Source of the DNA: Phyto melanocephala
Lineage: Eukaryota; Arthropoda; Insecta; Diptera; Rhinophoridae
Reading direction: 5' to 3'
Assembly: GCA_941918925.1 (NCBI GenBank)
Contig: OW799233.1
Span: 81,657,797 to 81,721,796 of the forward strand
DNA: 64,000 nucleotides
Under the pieces are notes generated by a model, which worked only from the letters and a program-made list of their open reading frames with translations, searched no databases and was not told the DNA's origin. Both the position numbers and the translations under genes were made by a program. Below are positions 11,927 to 23,339 of this stretch, in pieces (the stretch's first letter is position 1; each line of letters begins with the position of its first letter).

Positions 11927-12375
11927 CAACAAAACGAGCGAAAAAATTCAAGGCAGATTTTATAAAAAAAATACACCTGATACGTACTGACAGACTTTTC
12001 TCAACTTCCCGGTCAGGATTTTTATGTTGCTGATAAAAGATGAAAAACAAAAAATCAAACATAATTCCCTAAGAAATTTCTCGTGTGGCAAGCTATTTGG
12101 AAAAAAAACACTTGAGTGGTATTCAAAGAATAATGTCATTTTTGTACCACGAGAGGCAAATCCACCTAACTGTCCAGAACTAAGGACTGTGGAAAGGTAC
12201 TGGGCTCTTGTAAAAATAAATTGAAGAACACAGGAAAGGTGTCCCGGAACATGTTCGATTTTAAGTGTAGATGGACCATCTCCTCCAAAAAGGTAACAGA
12301 AGCATTTGTAAAATCTTTAATGGATGAACTTCCGAAAAAAGTCGATAATTTTATAAATAAGAAATAATAAATTAA
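11927..12375 (+). pseudogene. C-terminal part of Tc1-like transposase (outer element)
   Basis: 12024-12221 contains WYSKNNVIFVPREANPPNCP and ELRTVERYWALVK. This is the NPPN-CPELRPIE-type end of a Tc1-mariner catalytic domain, with Glu as last acidic residue. The text continues as RNMFDFKCRWTISSKKVTEA towards a stop near 12367. It belongs with the N-terminal part at 9950-10275, the LINE lying between. Confidence 0.65.
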
Positions 12376-12499
12376 GATTTCAATGTTAAATAAATTTGTA
12401 CAATATGCGAATAAATTTGCGTATTTAAGAGTCTCTATATTGCACGATTTGAGTTTTATTTAACTTAATCCAACTACAAATTTTTTTCGATACACCCCT

Positions 12500-12879
12500 T
12501 AGAGGTATTTTGCCAATCTAACCGGACATAACTTATTTTTAGCTTATATTGCTTTTTAAAAGATATTAAGTGCTTCTAGATCAATGAAACTTGGCAGAAA
12601 TTTGTGTTAAGCTGGTAAATCTTGAAAATAAAAAAATCGGAACAAAGGGAAAAAAAGTTTTCCTAAGAAGAACTAATCCTACCTCTAAAAAGTTCTACTT
12701 TTTGGAAGTTGTTTATGCTTTTGTTTGCATCTTTTAGCGTCAGCAAAAGTTTATAGGTAAAGGAAGGTATCCCCCGATAACACTCTACACATCCCCCGCC
12801 CGAAACGACTTAACTTATATGTTATACACATAATAATTTTTATTTTAAATATTAATAACTGATTTTTTTACAATAATTT
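12500..12879. other. No gene recognised
   Basis: AT-rich sequence between the Tc1-like element and a degraded coding remnant. Text such as ATCAATGAAACTTGGCAGAAAT looks like repeat or UTR sequence but has no second copy in the window. Confidence 0.3.
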
Positions 12880-13690
12880 CTCTTTTGCACTAAGATGATG
12901 GATGAGTGTCATGGTTCCTCTTCGTCTGTTTCTTAAAAGACCTTTTCCGAATCTGAATCCTCTTCAAAGTCATGTACAGGTGGAAGCATGAAAGTAGTTT
13001 CTTTTTTCGTAAAGGTTAATGACTCTTTTAGGAGTTTGTAATATGCTAGTAATTAGTGGTTCCGAACTGAGCAAAAGTCTATTATAAATGTCTATGTTGC
13101 AATGAACCCTTGAAAACTTTCTAGCGAAATTCTGCGTGTAAGCCGGTAATGTTTGTTTCGCGCTTTAGTCACTTCTTCTAATAGAAGCCCAATATGCAAC
13201 AATGCCTAATTCATAACAGTTGCGCCATGCATTAAAATTTTGTGCATTGTAGGTGTCATAGGATGCCAGGGATATAGGGCAGTTTCTAAGCAATAATCAG
13301 CAAACTTGTGCAAATGCATTTTGTGACCACTTGATATTACCTCAATAATAACTTTGATTCGATAGATGAAATCAAATTCAATTCCCGTTATTTGTGCAGC
13401 TAATTCAGAATTAGAAAATAATCTTCTGCTGGTGTTACCATCGTTGTTACCAAATCCAGTTTTCGGTACTTTTACTATTAGTCCTTCCTTCTAAATTTTT
13501 CTTGAATACTTATTTTGTTCTTTAACAATGGCTTCGTCCGCGTCAGATTTGAATTACCACTTGTTCACTATGAGTCTATGCGACAGATGTAATGGGCTTT
13601 CAAATGCTTGTATACACTTATTCCATTTTACTCTCGAAGCTTTAAAAGGGTTCTGATAAGAATTTTGTGCAATATCCACAATTTATAGTT
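12880..13690 (-). pseudogene. Degraded transposon-like coding sequence, class unknown
   Basis: Reading right to left in changing frames: QNPFKASRVKWNKCIQAF, KTGFGNNDGNTSRRLF, ELAAQITGIEFDFIYRIKVI, SSGHKMHLHKFADYCLETA, YPWHPMTPTMHKILMHGATV, LLEEVTKARNKHYRLTRR, and a C-terminal acidic stretch (HDFEEDSDSEK) near 12930. From memory, proteins with a GNTNDGNTARRFF start and a TPTMHKILIHGA motif recur as multicopy ORFs in many invertebrates, which suggests a mobile-element protein. I cannot name the superfamily. Several stops and frameshifts show it is dead. Confidence 0.5.
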
Positions 13691-14141
13691 TTTTTTTTAT
13701 TTTTTTGATTTTAATACTTTTAAGTTTTATTTACAACAGGTACACTTATTTTGCTTTATTTGGAAAGCAGCTGTACACCCTTTAACAGAGGTGGGTGAAA
13801 GTTACACATGCCTTTTTTACGCAGGTGGATAAGGGTAATGTACAATTATAAAAAATCAAAACATTTTATGACTGACAAAAAGGTTTGTTACTCACTTGTA
13901 CCTATGCAAAATGAGCAAAAATTGAAAAAATGTGATACTTTCAAAAAATCATAACGAAAAAATGGCGCAACGTTTTTCTTTTGGTCTAATAATAGAGATT
14001 TCATCAAATCTTAAGCAAGTCTTGAAAATTCAATAAAATTCACATATCTTTAATTTGACCAAATGTCCGACTACAATGGCAAAATACTTCTTTGTGCGAC
14101 GACGACATACATAATAGGTCAGCGAAAACTAAAATGTTTAA

Positions 14142-14410
14142 AGCCTATAGCACACGAATTGTAAAAGTCACATACGCATGTGTCTGTGACGTAATTTTGA
14201 CATCATCATCAAGCATACATATATGTATCCGCTTCGGCCATATGTCTTTTGTTTGCATTTTTGGACTAAAAAACATTTCGTGTAATATCAAAATCTTACC
14301 GCATGCAGCCACTACGACTATTTTAAAAAATGTAACCAAAGTGCCAAACATTTTAGTGACGTCAGACCCACATGTGCATGTGGCTTTTTACGTTTCGTGT
14401 ACTATAGGCT
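14142..14410. mobile_element. PIF/Harbinger-type MITE (269 bp)
   Basis: Inverted ends of about 55 bp, with AGCCTATAGCACACGAATTG at the left and AGCCTATAGTACACGAAACG as the inverse of the right. Flanking 3-bp duplications are TAA (14139-14141 and 14411-14413), the TWA target of PIF/Harbinger elements. It lies just downstream of the last visible exon of the minus-strand gene. Confidence 0.8.
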
Positions 14411-14433
14411 TAAGATTTAATTATGTTACTAAC

Positions 14434-14940
14434 TTGCAATATAAACAGGCCGCTGATGCTGATGGAGTTTCGGCGTCGGAAGCAAAGCCCTTATATGGTT
14501 TTCCTTTGCGTTGCACTTCTAGAAAAGTTGGCACATCATTTTCGACATCGTCGATTTCATTTATAATTTGTTTAATATAGTTTTCAATTTTTACTATACA
14601 TTTTAAATACAAAAAAAAAACTAATTGCAAAATAATCGTTAAAACTAATATTCAATGATTTAACTTACCAAAAGTTGAATTTTGTAAAATATCTGGCAAT
14701 AGTTTAGCTAAAAAATAAGAGAAAAAAATTCGATAGTGATATAAAAAATACCTATGCATACATATGATTTTTAATACCTTTATATTTCTTATAGAATCTG
14801 AAATATTTTTTCACTTTTACAAGTTTTCTCATCATGTACATACATATAACCAGGTGTCCATACACTTCACAAACTTCTTCGTGGGGAGTCTTTCTTACTT
14901 TATATACTTCCAAGTACATTTCAAAATCCCTAGATGCTTG
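14434..14940 (-). CDS. Host gene, three internal exons (14940-14844, 14707-14669, 14593-14434)
   Basis: Three short exons continue the minus-strand gene that begins at 18546. Exon 14940-14844 (after a TTTTTTTTAG acceptor) starts QASRDFEMYLEVYK. Its end is uncertain: the GTATGT donor at 14843 keeps the following exons in phase, while an earlier GTAAGA donor does not. Exon 14707-14669 gives KLLPDILQNSTF with a GTAAGT donor. Exon 14593-14434 gives IENYIKQIINEIDDVENDVP to SASAACLYCK with a GTTAGT donor. The helical text could belong to a TPR or linker region; SMYD4-like is a guess. No further exon was found downstream, where a MITE and transposon debris lie. Confidence 0.5.
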
Positions 14941-14999
14941 CTAAAAAAAAGGAGCACATGAGTTTAACAACATATCGTTCGTTTTTTTTGGTGTGACCC

Positions 15000-15414
15000 A
15001 CCGACCATTTATAAAGAATTTTAGCTAGGTATTAGGGTATACATATTTTGAATACCCCGTTTTTGAAACCAAAACCAGATATTAAGATATATAAAATATT
15101 AAGCATTAATTTTGCTCAATATCAATAATGTTTTTTGTTTTTGCCATACAAGTAAGTGTTTGGCGATTACACCGAATTCTTCATACAAAATTGTAGAAAA
15201 TAAATTTTATTCTTGCTTTACTTTATAATCGCACTTTGTGCCTTTTATGTACAATCGAATCTCGATAATTAGAAATTCAAGAGACTAGGAAAAAAGTTGA
15301 AATAAATGAGATTTCATTTTAATGAGTGTCCAAATTATCAGGAAAAAGAGATACAAATTGCAAATTAAAACGAGTTTAATTGAATTTTCGGTTTTTTTCT
15401 TACAGTTGTAAAGT
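15000..15414. other. Intron sequence, nothing recognised
   Basis: AT-rich, probably the start of the repeat-filled intron of the minus-strand gene (intron 14941-18072). Confidence 0.3.
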
Positions 15415-15445
15415 ACATACATACATACATACATATGTATGTATA
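15415..15445. repeat. ACAT/ATGT microsatellite
   Basis: ACATACATACATACATACAT followed by ATGTATGTAT, a simple repeat typical of higher flies. Confidence 0.9.
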
Positions 15446-15465
15446 AATACATTATTATAAGAAAA

Positions 15466-16035
15466 CAAGAGCGCTATGGCCGTTACCGTCATGTACATAG
15501 GTATAAATACCACATCGTAGCTTATCCTAGATTTTAGATTTCATGTAACACGATATTTTCTTTATTGTTTCCGATGCCATCTTTGATTTTGAAGTTTTAC
15601 AAAGTTAACTGTATTGAACTAGTCAAGCCCTTTCATTTAATACACATATTCTTGGGGTTAAAAAAAATCGTTCCGCCATTTCGTTTTAAACGGTATCTTG
15701 GATTCTACACTTTTTTAATTGTTTACTACATTGTACTAGTCAAGCCCTTTTATTTGATACCAATATTGTGGACGCCAAAGGGAACAAAGCCATAACTACA
15801 ATATGTGTCTCATATATTGCCATTTAATCTAGGACGCCATCTTGTATTTTTTTCTTTTCGTATCTAACTATATTTTAATACTCAAGCCCTTTTATGTGAT
15901 CCCCATGGCTCTCTCGGTTGTATAGAAAATATCGATTTCCGTTTGTAAATTTTAGGAAAATCACCAAAACAATTGTACTTTGATACTTACTTATATCTCA
16001 GTTGGTTTCAAAACGATTTGTTAGTTTTCTTAGAA
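15466..16035 (+). repeat. Dispersed repeat family 2, copy a
   Basis: The start is a degraded form of the family head (ACAAGAGCGCTATGGCCGTTA) followed by CATGTACATAGGTATAAATA. The body is built of sub-repeats of about 110 bp containing CAAGCCCTTTYATTTGATAC and CGCCATCTTGGATT. It resembles 17025-17828 and 42408-42830. Non-coding. Confidence 0.6.
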
Positions 16036-16149
16036 ATTATTTCTGAAATTATAACTTATATAGGAGTTTAAAAAAATTTTATATATTTAAAAATATATAT
16101 TTAAAATAATGTTTGCTTATAACTTTTCAAATTACTGACCAACTTACTA

Positions 16150-16800
16150 CCCAGTAGGAAAATAAGAGTTAAAGCCAACAATACATATTCAACAAACAAA
16201 CTCAACAAAATTATCCATGAAAACTCCTTTAAACATGTAATTTACGCAGATGATTTATATGTTATATTTAAACACGTTCGGAATGTATTTAATCAACTAA
16301 AAATAGATAAATAGTTTGCCTTCTTATAAATTAGTGCAATAACTCAGGTGCAAAAATTCTTTTTTCCAGAACAAAACTGATATTTATATAATCATTGATA
16401 TTTATAATAATATAAATAGAAACAAAATTTAATCTTTCAATCACCTTAGAATTCTTGGGATATATTTTAACAACAGATTTACATAAAACTCACATATTGA
16501 ATTCTTAAAAGAAACGTTGCAACCCCGGTTAATCTCATTAAATGTCTTGAGACAAATAAGGGAGATTCCCACTCTACTGCTGTCTTAAAGTTTAGTTATT
16601 TATGGCAAAGCATCAAAATCACTTCTTTTGAAATTAAACCTTTCTACAACACGTCAATTTCGCTCGCACTTGGTGCTTTTAAAATCACCCCTAAAAAATC
16701 TTATGGCTGAAGCTAGATTATCCAACTCTAGAAAACAGATTCTCAGAACTTTCAACAAAAATAAAACAGAAAATAATCTTTCCCGTGGATAAACACATCT
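16150..16800 (+). pseudogene. I-type LINE reverse transcriptase remnant
   Basis: KIIHENSFKHVIYADDLYVI near 16207-16266 holds an intact YADD box. Later, in shifted frames, come ILGIYFNNRFT, LGAFKITPKNLMAEARLSN and LSTKIKQK, the end of the RT region and the cysteine-poor C-terminus seen in I-element relatives. Many stops make it dead. It lies in the large intron of the minus-strand host gene. Confidence 0.6.
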
Positions 16801-17024
16801 GCTACAAACATGCGTATTAACATGAAGCCTCAAAAATTATACATATTCCCTTAGAACCCCCCTGAAAGTTAAAGAAATCCGCATTTATTTTAGAACTTGC
16901 AAAATCGACCCAAAAAACCTACTCCAAATGACACTTGTAGATATTTTTTCAATGAAATAACAAATATAAAAAATGGAAAATTCTGTTTATATACGTGTCT
17001 AAAACCCCTACCTGCACATCTGTT

Positions 17025-17828
17025 GCAATCATAAGTAAGAGTGCTATATTTGGCCGTGCCGAATCTGATAATACCGTTCACCATCATGTACATATGTAGG
17101 TACAATCCCACATCGTAGCTTAACCTATATTTCATGCTATACTCCATTTTCCCTTATTATTTCCGACACCATTCTTGATTTTTAATTTAAGTTAACTGTA
17201 TTCTATTAGTCATGCCCTTCAATTTGATACCCATATTGATGGGGTTAAAAAAAAATTTGATCCGCCATTTTGTTTTAGACGCCATCTTGGATTTTACATT
17301 TTTTAATCATTTACTGTATTCTACTGGTTAAACCCTTTCATTTGATACCAATATTGAGTGGGTTCAAGAAGTTACATTTAAAATACCAGATTTCACCCGT
17401 ATAAAAATTTACTGTCCGCCATTTTGTAGTGGCGGCCCACATGAATTTTAATAAATTACCTATACCTATAAATTATTCTATGGCTGAAAAATTTTAATTT
17501 TGGTAGTAAAAATATTGGAAAAAAGAGGCAGTCGTGTTTATTTGCTCATATCTCAGAATGTTATGGGGCAATTGTGCTGAATTTCAATAGCGATTTATTC
17601 TCAGATATTTCCAAAAGATGGATAATATACACAGATCTAAGGAACATATGGTTGCTTCTAAAAGTTGATATTAACGAACACACGGACAGACGATCAGGGC
17701 TTAATCGACTCCTCTATTCATAAGCTTTGAGAAAAGGTATACTTTCGGGTCGGAAATGAAAATTGTAGAAATTACAAACGGAAGGACAAAGCTATATATA
17801 CCCTTGTGCACCACAGGTGAAGGGTATT
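17025..17828 (+). repeat. Dispersed repeat family 2, copy b
   Basis: Head: AGTAAGAGTGCTATATTTGG plus the near-palindrome GGCCGTGCCGAATC. The inverted termini are AATACCGTTCACC (left) and GGTGAAGGGTATT (right, about 17817-17829). The body has CCATTTTGTTTTAGACGCCA sub-repeats, then a block with CATATCTCAGAATGTTATGG and ACACACGGACAGACGATCAG. No coding capacity. The tail architecture recalls DINE-1/INE-1-like dipteran repeats (inference). Confidence 0.7.
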
Positions 17829-18072
17829 AAAATAACTTAGGAACTTCTTCTCTTAAAATTCTGGCACACGATGTGTAGGTATAATAAATACAATACATGG
17901 AACATTTTATTTAATATGCCTAGTTTGTAGATATTTCGAATAACATTTCATAAAAACTGTTACAAAAAAAAAAAAACGAAGAATAAAAAACAGGCGTACG
18001 GATATACATATATTTTCTATACGGTAAAAATTATAATTTTATACCTTAATGTATAATACATAATACACTAAC

Positions 18073-18546
18073 CTCAAAAGAACATTTATGATAACTGCAA
18101 TTTCCTCGGATCTTAAGTGCACTTGCCAAAACAGTGGAGTCTTTAGGTGTGCGTATTATAATATAGTTAATAAAAAACATTCCCTATAAAAAAATATATG
18201 TACCAAGGTCATCTATAATATATTATAAATTATTAGTTATACCTCAGCAAATGATGTTGGGTTGTTATCCTTTAGGTACTTTTGAGCTGTATCTAACATA
18301 TCTTCACCCATTTTGTAACACTGGGATTTATAAAATTCAGCTTCCGAGTCCAGTATAGTTAGGAAGGCTTTAGTTTCCCTAATATTTATATAAATGTTTA
18401 TTAGTTTTAATCAAAATATTTGTAGATATAAAATTTACTCACTCAACATTTGGTTTGTTAAGAGTTTTTTCAAACAGGAGCCATTCCGGCAAGTTTCGCT
18501 CCCACGATGTCGCGGGTGTAGAAATTAAAAGTGGTATTCGATGCAT
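18073..18546 (-). CDS. Host gene, first three coding exons (18546-18443, 18378-18243, 18183-18073)
   Basis: Exon 1 begins MHRIPLLISTPATSWERNLP at 18546 and ends before GTGAGT. Exon 2 (EETKAFLTILDSEAEFYKSQ to NNPTSFAE) follows a 64-nt intron with an AAATATTAG acceptor and ends before GTATAA. Exon 3 (GMFFINYIIIRTPKDSTVLA, SALKIRGNCSYHKCSFE) follows a 59-nt intron and ends before GTTAGT. Phases 2, 0 and 0 join perfectly, giving 117 codons without a stop. The ASALKIRGNCSYHKC segment resembles a tetratricopeptide helix pair such as the ANRSA repeat of SMYD4 methyltransferases. That assignment is tentative, but a real host gene is well supported by splicing. Confidence 0.7.
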
Positions 18547-19267
18547 TCTCCTACTTCAAAATTAAATGTCATATTAAATTCCAACCAAAATATAACGGGA
18601 TTTAAAGCATCAGTGTTGCCATGATACACTTAATAAGATATATGACGAAACAGTGTACGCAGTGCTGCCAGAAATGTTCGTAATTAAAGAATCTTGCTGA
18701 AAAAACTCTAAATTCGAAAAATTACCTCCGGTAACATATTTTTTCAAACAAATTGGTGAATTTATCTAAACAGCTAGTTTACATGAAGGGCTATGTTCCT
18801 GCGGCTCTGCTTGCGTTGGCTTGTATTTTCTTTTGTTGTCCCTTCTAAAAGCTTCTTGCGTTTACATGAAGGGACATGTTCCAGGGACATGTCCCCTGCG
18901 ACAGAAGTTTGTAGGTGAGGGGTGCGGCGTTGAGTACGGGTTAGCAATTGTCACTCGTTTTGTGAATTTGAGGGGACAAATTTGACATTTATATTTTACA
19001 TCTTTTGTTCTCTTGTATTCTTGTCAAACAAGGTACCAACCAAGGTCTAAAATGTACCATAAAATGTACAATTGTACCATGATTTTCATTCGTGATGTGA
19101 TTATATAATTATATGGAGTATGGAGTTTGACAATTTCCGAAGTTGAAGTAATTTTTTTTAATATGTAGTTTGACATACTCCAGAACACAAAAAAATAGTC
19201 AGCACCGCACCGCCACCTTGTATAGGCATACACTGGTCTGAATCTGTTAAATATAGAATATCATTAC
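18547..19267. other. 5' flank of the minus-strand gene; no gene seen
   Basis: Contains a local direct repeat: TTTACATGAAGGGCTATGTT near 18778 and TTTACATGAAGGGACATGTT near 18862. It may hold the promoter of the gene starting at 18546, but I see no unambiguous TATA or initiator element. Confidence 0.35.
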
Positions 19268-19275
19268 GTTTCTAC

Positions 19276-19902
19276 CAAGGTACATTTATAGCAGGTAGCC
19301 GCGAGATTACAACAATTGTACAATAAAACAAACAACAGGCCTTTTTATTGTTGTTATGTGATAAGAACTGTCAAACAGCAAAGGGGTTGATAAAAGACAA
19401 ATGAAAAACAAACAAGAAAAAACGCCATTAAACGAAAATAGATTCATTTTGTTTGCTATCATTTAATAAACTTACTTTTAAAGTTCGTAAGAAAAATTTG
19501 TGATGTGTGTTGATTTTGTAAAAAAATATGTTTTGTATTTAATATTTATATGAACATCAATCATAATAACACCTTGTGAAACAGAGAAAAAAGTTCCATT
19601 TTCATTTTTTTGTTTTTTTTGCATACACTACACTTTCTAATTTTTTTTTTCTTTAAATTAGTCTTTTTTCTAATTTTATATTTAAGTCTATCCAAAATTG
19701 TTATTTATTATAAATCACTTTGATTTTATTTTTAAATTTATCACTTCTTACCTTGTTTAAAGAAACTTGTTTACTTTTAAGCTAGAAATTTAACACGTGT
19801 TGAAAAAAACATAAACAACATTTGACAACTCGTATCACAAAATAAGCAAATAAAAAAATAATCAGCTGGCTTTCCGAGACTACCTGATATAAATATACCT
19901 TG
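19276..19902. mobile_element. hAT-type MITE (627 bp) with 8-bp duplication
   Basis: An exact 8-bp target duplication, GTTTCTAC, is at 19268-19275 and 19903-19910. The termini CAAGGTACATTTATAGCAGG and the inverse CAAGGTATATTTATATCAGG are imperfect inverted repeats of about 30 bp starting CAAGG, fitting the hAT pattern. No transposase. An 80-bp relative is at 29242-29321. Confidence 0.85.
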
Positions 19903-20295
19903 GTTTCTACCACAGACTATTAACCAGACTGGTCAAATTTGACGTTTAAAAAATCGCCAAATCATATGTGCTTAACACTACTGTGGAAAGAGAGAAAAAA
20001 AACGTGATATAAAATTAAGTACAAGAAAGTGAAATCAGATATACACCACGCAAAATAAAAAGAAAACAATCAAAACAAACAAATATTTTTACTGCAAAAA
20101 GTTGTAAAAAATTTTATTTTTAAGGTTTATTAATTAAAAAGTGTTAAAATAGTTATTTTAATATAAGAAATATAAAAGTGTTAAAATTAAGTGTAAATAA
20201 AAAAATTATGTTAACTGTTGTGTAGTTGTGTATTTTGTGTGTTTTATAAAGTTACCCACAGAACCTAAACTTGGCTGTGGAATAAATTTAATTTG

Positions 20296-20323
20296 ATGTG
20301 CAAAACTTCTCCGGGAAACAACG
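20296..20323 (+). CDS. Possible first coding exon of a plus-strand gene
   Basis: After about 300 nt of A-rich, ATG-poor leader-like sequence (19970-20295) comes ATG TGC AAA ACT TCT CCG GGA AAC AAC G, then a GTTAGTAA donor. It reads MCKTSPGNN. This looks like a fly 5' UTR plus short first exon, divergent from the gene starting at 18546. I found no certain next exon. Weak evidence. Confidence 0.25.
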
Positions 20324-20383
20324 GTTAGTAACTTCAGTGGCACCATGATTTGAAATTGTTAATGGTGTAGTGCATTCTATATA

Positions 20384-20877
20384 AAGGGTCCGCTATCTAA
20401 CGTTTTTTTTTTTTCAACTAGTGCTTATTTCGTGAATGGTAACACTTAGCTCATGTCTGATTTGACAGGTAATTAGTTTTATCCTTCCGCTGAACGAATA
20501 TGGTTGTGTATACGCTTGAACAACGCTGGGAAATATTGCGACATTACTTTGGCCGATTTTGCCAAAAAAAAATCATCATTTCAGATGAAGCTCATTTCGA
20601 TCTTGGCGGATATGTAAACAAGCAAAATTGTCGCATTTGGGGCACAGAAAACCCGCACGCATACGTTGAAAAGCCGATACACCCAAAACGACTCACTGTT
20701 TGATGCGGATTTTAGTCCAGAGGCATAATTGAACAAATTTTTGCTTACGAACATTGAAAAGGAATATTTCACAAAGATTTGGTTTCAACAGGAGGGCGTT
20801 ATGTGCCACAGAGCCGAAGCTACACTTAATTATTTTTATAGCATTTTCAAATAAAAAAAGTTATTTGGCGCACCCTT
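20384..20877 (+). mobile_element. Deleted rosa-type mariner (494 bp)
   Basis: TA flanks at 20382-20383 and 20878-20879; short inverted ends AAGGGTCCGC and AAGGGTGCGC. The transposase starts MVVYTLEQRWEILRHYFGRF at 20500 and then jumps directly into FSDEAHF-like text (IISDEAHFDLGGYVNKQNCR), so the DNA-binding domain and part of the catalytic domain are deleted. Later frames have stops. Non-autonomous. Confidence 0.85.
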
Positions 20878-21030
20878 TACTTTTTTCTTTTATTTACATA
20901 AATCAAACTGCTGTAACATGGGTTTATACAATTAAGCCTTCGTTAGCCGAGCGCTGTTGCAACCGTACTGTAATGGAACGTACTGTAAGCACGTTTGTGC
21001 AGTTATAGAACATTAAAAACGGCCCTTTTA

Positions 21031-21570
21031 TAGCCTTTTTACACTTGCTCACATCTTTCATCAAATCAACAAGATGTTAACATCTTCCCATATGAATTGT
21101 ACGTGTTTGTGTGTCAACATATCTCAACATCTTTTAAAGATGTTCCTAAATCATTTTGTTCCACTCAACATCTTTCGATTATTTTAGTGTCTTCACTAGA
21201 AAAAACAAATATTGTTGCAAAAATTTACATGGCATCACTAGAAAAAAATTATAAATGCCAAAAACAAAAAAAATACATACAACGAGTGGACTTGATATAT
21301 GTCGTATAAAATAAAATATCTTAATATCTTAATTCTCTAACAAAATCTGCATATTGTAATAATAATTGCTCTCCAAGGGCAATAATTAATACAAGTAATA
21401 CAGAATTTTTAAATTCATTTTTTAAATTTTTATTTGCGCAAACATTTACAATAAATATTATGACAGATGAAAGATGAAGGATGAAAGATGTTGCAAATGT
21501 AAACAAGTTTTTTTCATTTTCAACATCTTCCACGCATTCCGCTAAGATGTGAGTAAGTGTAAAAAGGCTA
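21031..21570. mobile_element. PIF/Harbinger-type MITE (540 bp), copy 1
   Basis: Inverted ends TAGCCTTTTTACACTTGCTC and inverse TAGCCTTTTTACACTTACTC continue to CACATCTT. TTA duplications are at 21028-21030 and 21571-21573. The interior contains repeated ACATCTT/AAGATGT words. No transposase. Confidence 0.85.
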
Positions 21571-21620
21571 TTAGCTTCAAGCAACAGATTTATAAATTAC
21601 TATTAATAAGCCGCATTTAA

Positions 21621-22130
21621 TAGCACTTGCTCACATCTTTCATCAAATCAACAAGATGTTAACATCTTCCCATATGAATTGTACGTGTTTGTGTGTCAAC
21701 ATATCTCAACATCTTTTAAAGATGTTCCTAAATCATTTTGTTCCACTCAACATCTTTCGATTATTTTAGTGTCTTCACTAGAAAAAAAAAATATTGTTGC
21801 AAAAAAATGGCCAGAAAAAAATTACAAGTGCCAAAAACAAAAATACATACTTGATATACATATGTAGTATAAAAAAAAATATCTTAATTATCTTCATTCT
21901 CTAACAAAATCTGCATATTGTAATAATAATTACTCTTCAAGGGCAATAATTAATACAATTAATACAGAATTTTTAAAACCATTTTTTTTTAAATTTTTAT
22001 ATGCGCAAACATGTAAAATAAATATTATGACAGATGAAAGAAGAAAGATGTTGCAAATGTAAACAAGTTTTTTTCATTTTCAACATCTTCCACGCATTCC
22101 GCTAAGATGTGAGTAAGTGTAAAAAGGCTA
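21621..22130. mobile_element. PIF/Harbinger-type MITE (510 bp), copy 2
   Basis: Nearly the same sequence as 21031-21570 and in the same orientation, but flanked by TAA (21618-21620 and 22131-22133). The left terminus has lost 7 bp (TAGCACTTGC in place of TAGCCTTTTTACACTTGC). Only 50 bp separates it from copy 1. Confidence 0.85.
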
Positions 22131-22214
22131 TAAATGTCTGAAGCTGTTTTAGAAACACCGCTCAAACATTGAAAAAACTTGTTGTAAATTTCGTACTCAA
22201 TGATATGTGTGTAT

Positions 22215-22345
22215 GTATATGAAATAATAAGGAAAAATGGCGTATAACATAAAATATAGGTTAAGCTACGATGTGGTATTATACCTATGTACATGATGGT
22301 GAAGGGTATTATCAGATTCGGGACGGCCGAATATAGCACTCTTGT
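22215..22345 (-). repeat. Dispersed repeat family 2, head fragment (copy c)
   Basis: Inverse of the family head: GGTGAAGGGTATTATCAGAT, then the palindromic TTCGGGACGGCCGAA and ATAGCACTCTTG, preceded by AGCTACGATGTGGTATTATA. It stops near the MITE that ends at 22130. Confidence 0.7.
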
Positions 22346-22359
22346 TGATATATATTTTT

Positions 22360-23330
22360 GGGATAAAAGTGAGTATTTCAAGCCAATATTTTGTGTGCCC
22401 ACCTTTAGCATCAATGACTGCTTGCAGACGTCTGAGCATTGATTGAGTAAGCTTTTTAATATTATATTCAAACAGTATTGTTTGTCATTCTTCTTTAATA
22501 AAATGTTTTAATTGGCTCTTATTTGTTGGAGACCTTTTCTTTAAATAAACCCACAAATTTTCAATGGGATTAATATCAGGACTTTAGGCAGGTGTATCAA
22601 TAACTTTGGTGCAGTTATATAATAACCACAATCGGCATAAATATAATTTATGTTTCGGATCATTATCCTGGTAATATTTATATACGAGTTTATTAGAGTT
22701 TTCGAATTCCTGTTTTTTTTTTAATATCAAGATAAACTTCTTTTGTCATTATATCCTCTAAAATTCGTATTTCACCAACTTCTTTGCTAGAAATACAACC
22801 CCACATTATAACAGAGAGCCTCCAAATTTAATTGTAGGTATAAGATTTTAATTTTCCAGGGCTGTCAAAGGTTTTCGCCAAACTTTTTGTGGTTCGTTTT
22901 CGTTTCATTGGAGAAAATAACGTTGTCCCAGTAGTCTAGAAAGAGTGAAATGTGCTCTGTGGCAACTTTTAAGCGTTTTTTTGTCAATATTTAAGGCCGA
23001 GAGAAAGTGTTTTTCCTAGCCACTTTTGATGAATATCTGTGTTTTTGGCAAACATTTTTTAGTTTCATGCGATACTCTTAGCCCATGGTCATTTTTAATT
23101 TGAAGAGCCAATCCCCTTGTGCTTGATTGCGGGTTATTGTTAATAGTTCTGATTATTTAGCTTTCAATACGCCGCTTAATTTTTTTTGGCCTGCCAGTAG
23201 ACTGCTTCAACTTTTATCTTCCGTCTTTTTCAGCACAGGATATGATATTTTACTGTGGCTTGGAGCTAGGAATTTTTTAATATAATTTAGACGTCACTTG
23301 TTGCATCAAAGACAGTTTTTTTTTAAAGAT
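22360..23330 (-). pseudogene. Tc1-like transposase remnant (DD34E)
   Basis: Right to left: STGRPKKIKRRIE near 23190 (GRPR linker), NNNPQSSTRGLALQIKNDHG, ENEPQKVWRKPLTALEN, then YYQDNDPKHKLYLCRLWLLY near 22640 (second Asp), SPDINPIENLWVYLKKRSPT near 22540 (last acidic residue Glu), and MLRRLQAVIDAKGGHTKYWL at the C-terminus near 22400. Frameshifts and stops are frequent. Clear terminal repeats were not found. It is a different lineage from the Tc1 element at 8281. Confidence 0.75.
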
Positions 23331-23339
23331 TATGACAAA

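Larger units (their letters stand above)
8183..12499 (+). mobile_element. Old Tc1-like element split by two later insertions
   Basis: The left end (8183-8240, GGAGTGTATCGAAAAAAATA then TAAATAAAACTCAAATCGTG) is inverted at 12440-12499, which ends CACCCCT followed by TA. Removing the Tc1 element (8281-9888) and the LINE (about 10276-11915) leaves about 1.1 kb: terminal repeat, transposase N-terminus at 9950-10275, C-terminus at 11927-12375, terminal repeat. The left TA is degenerate (CA). Confidence 0.75.
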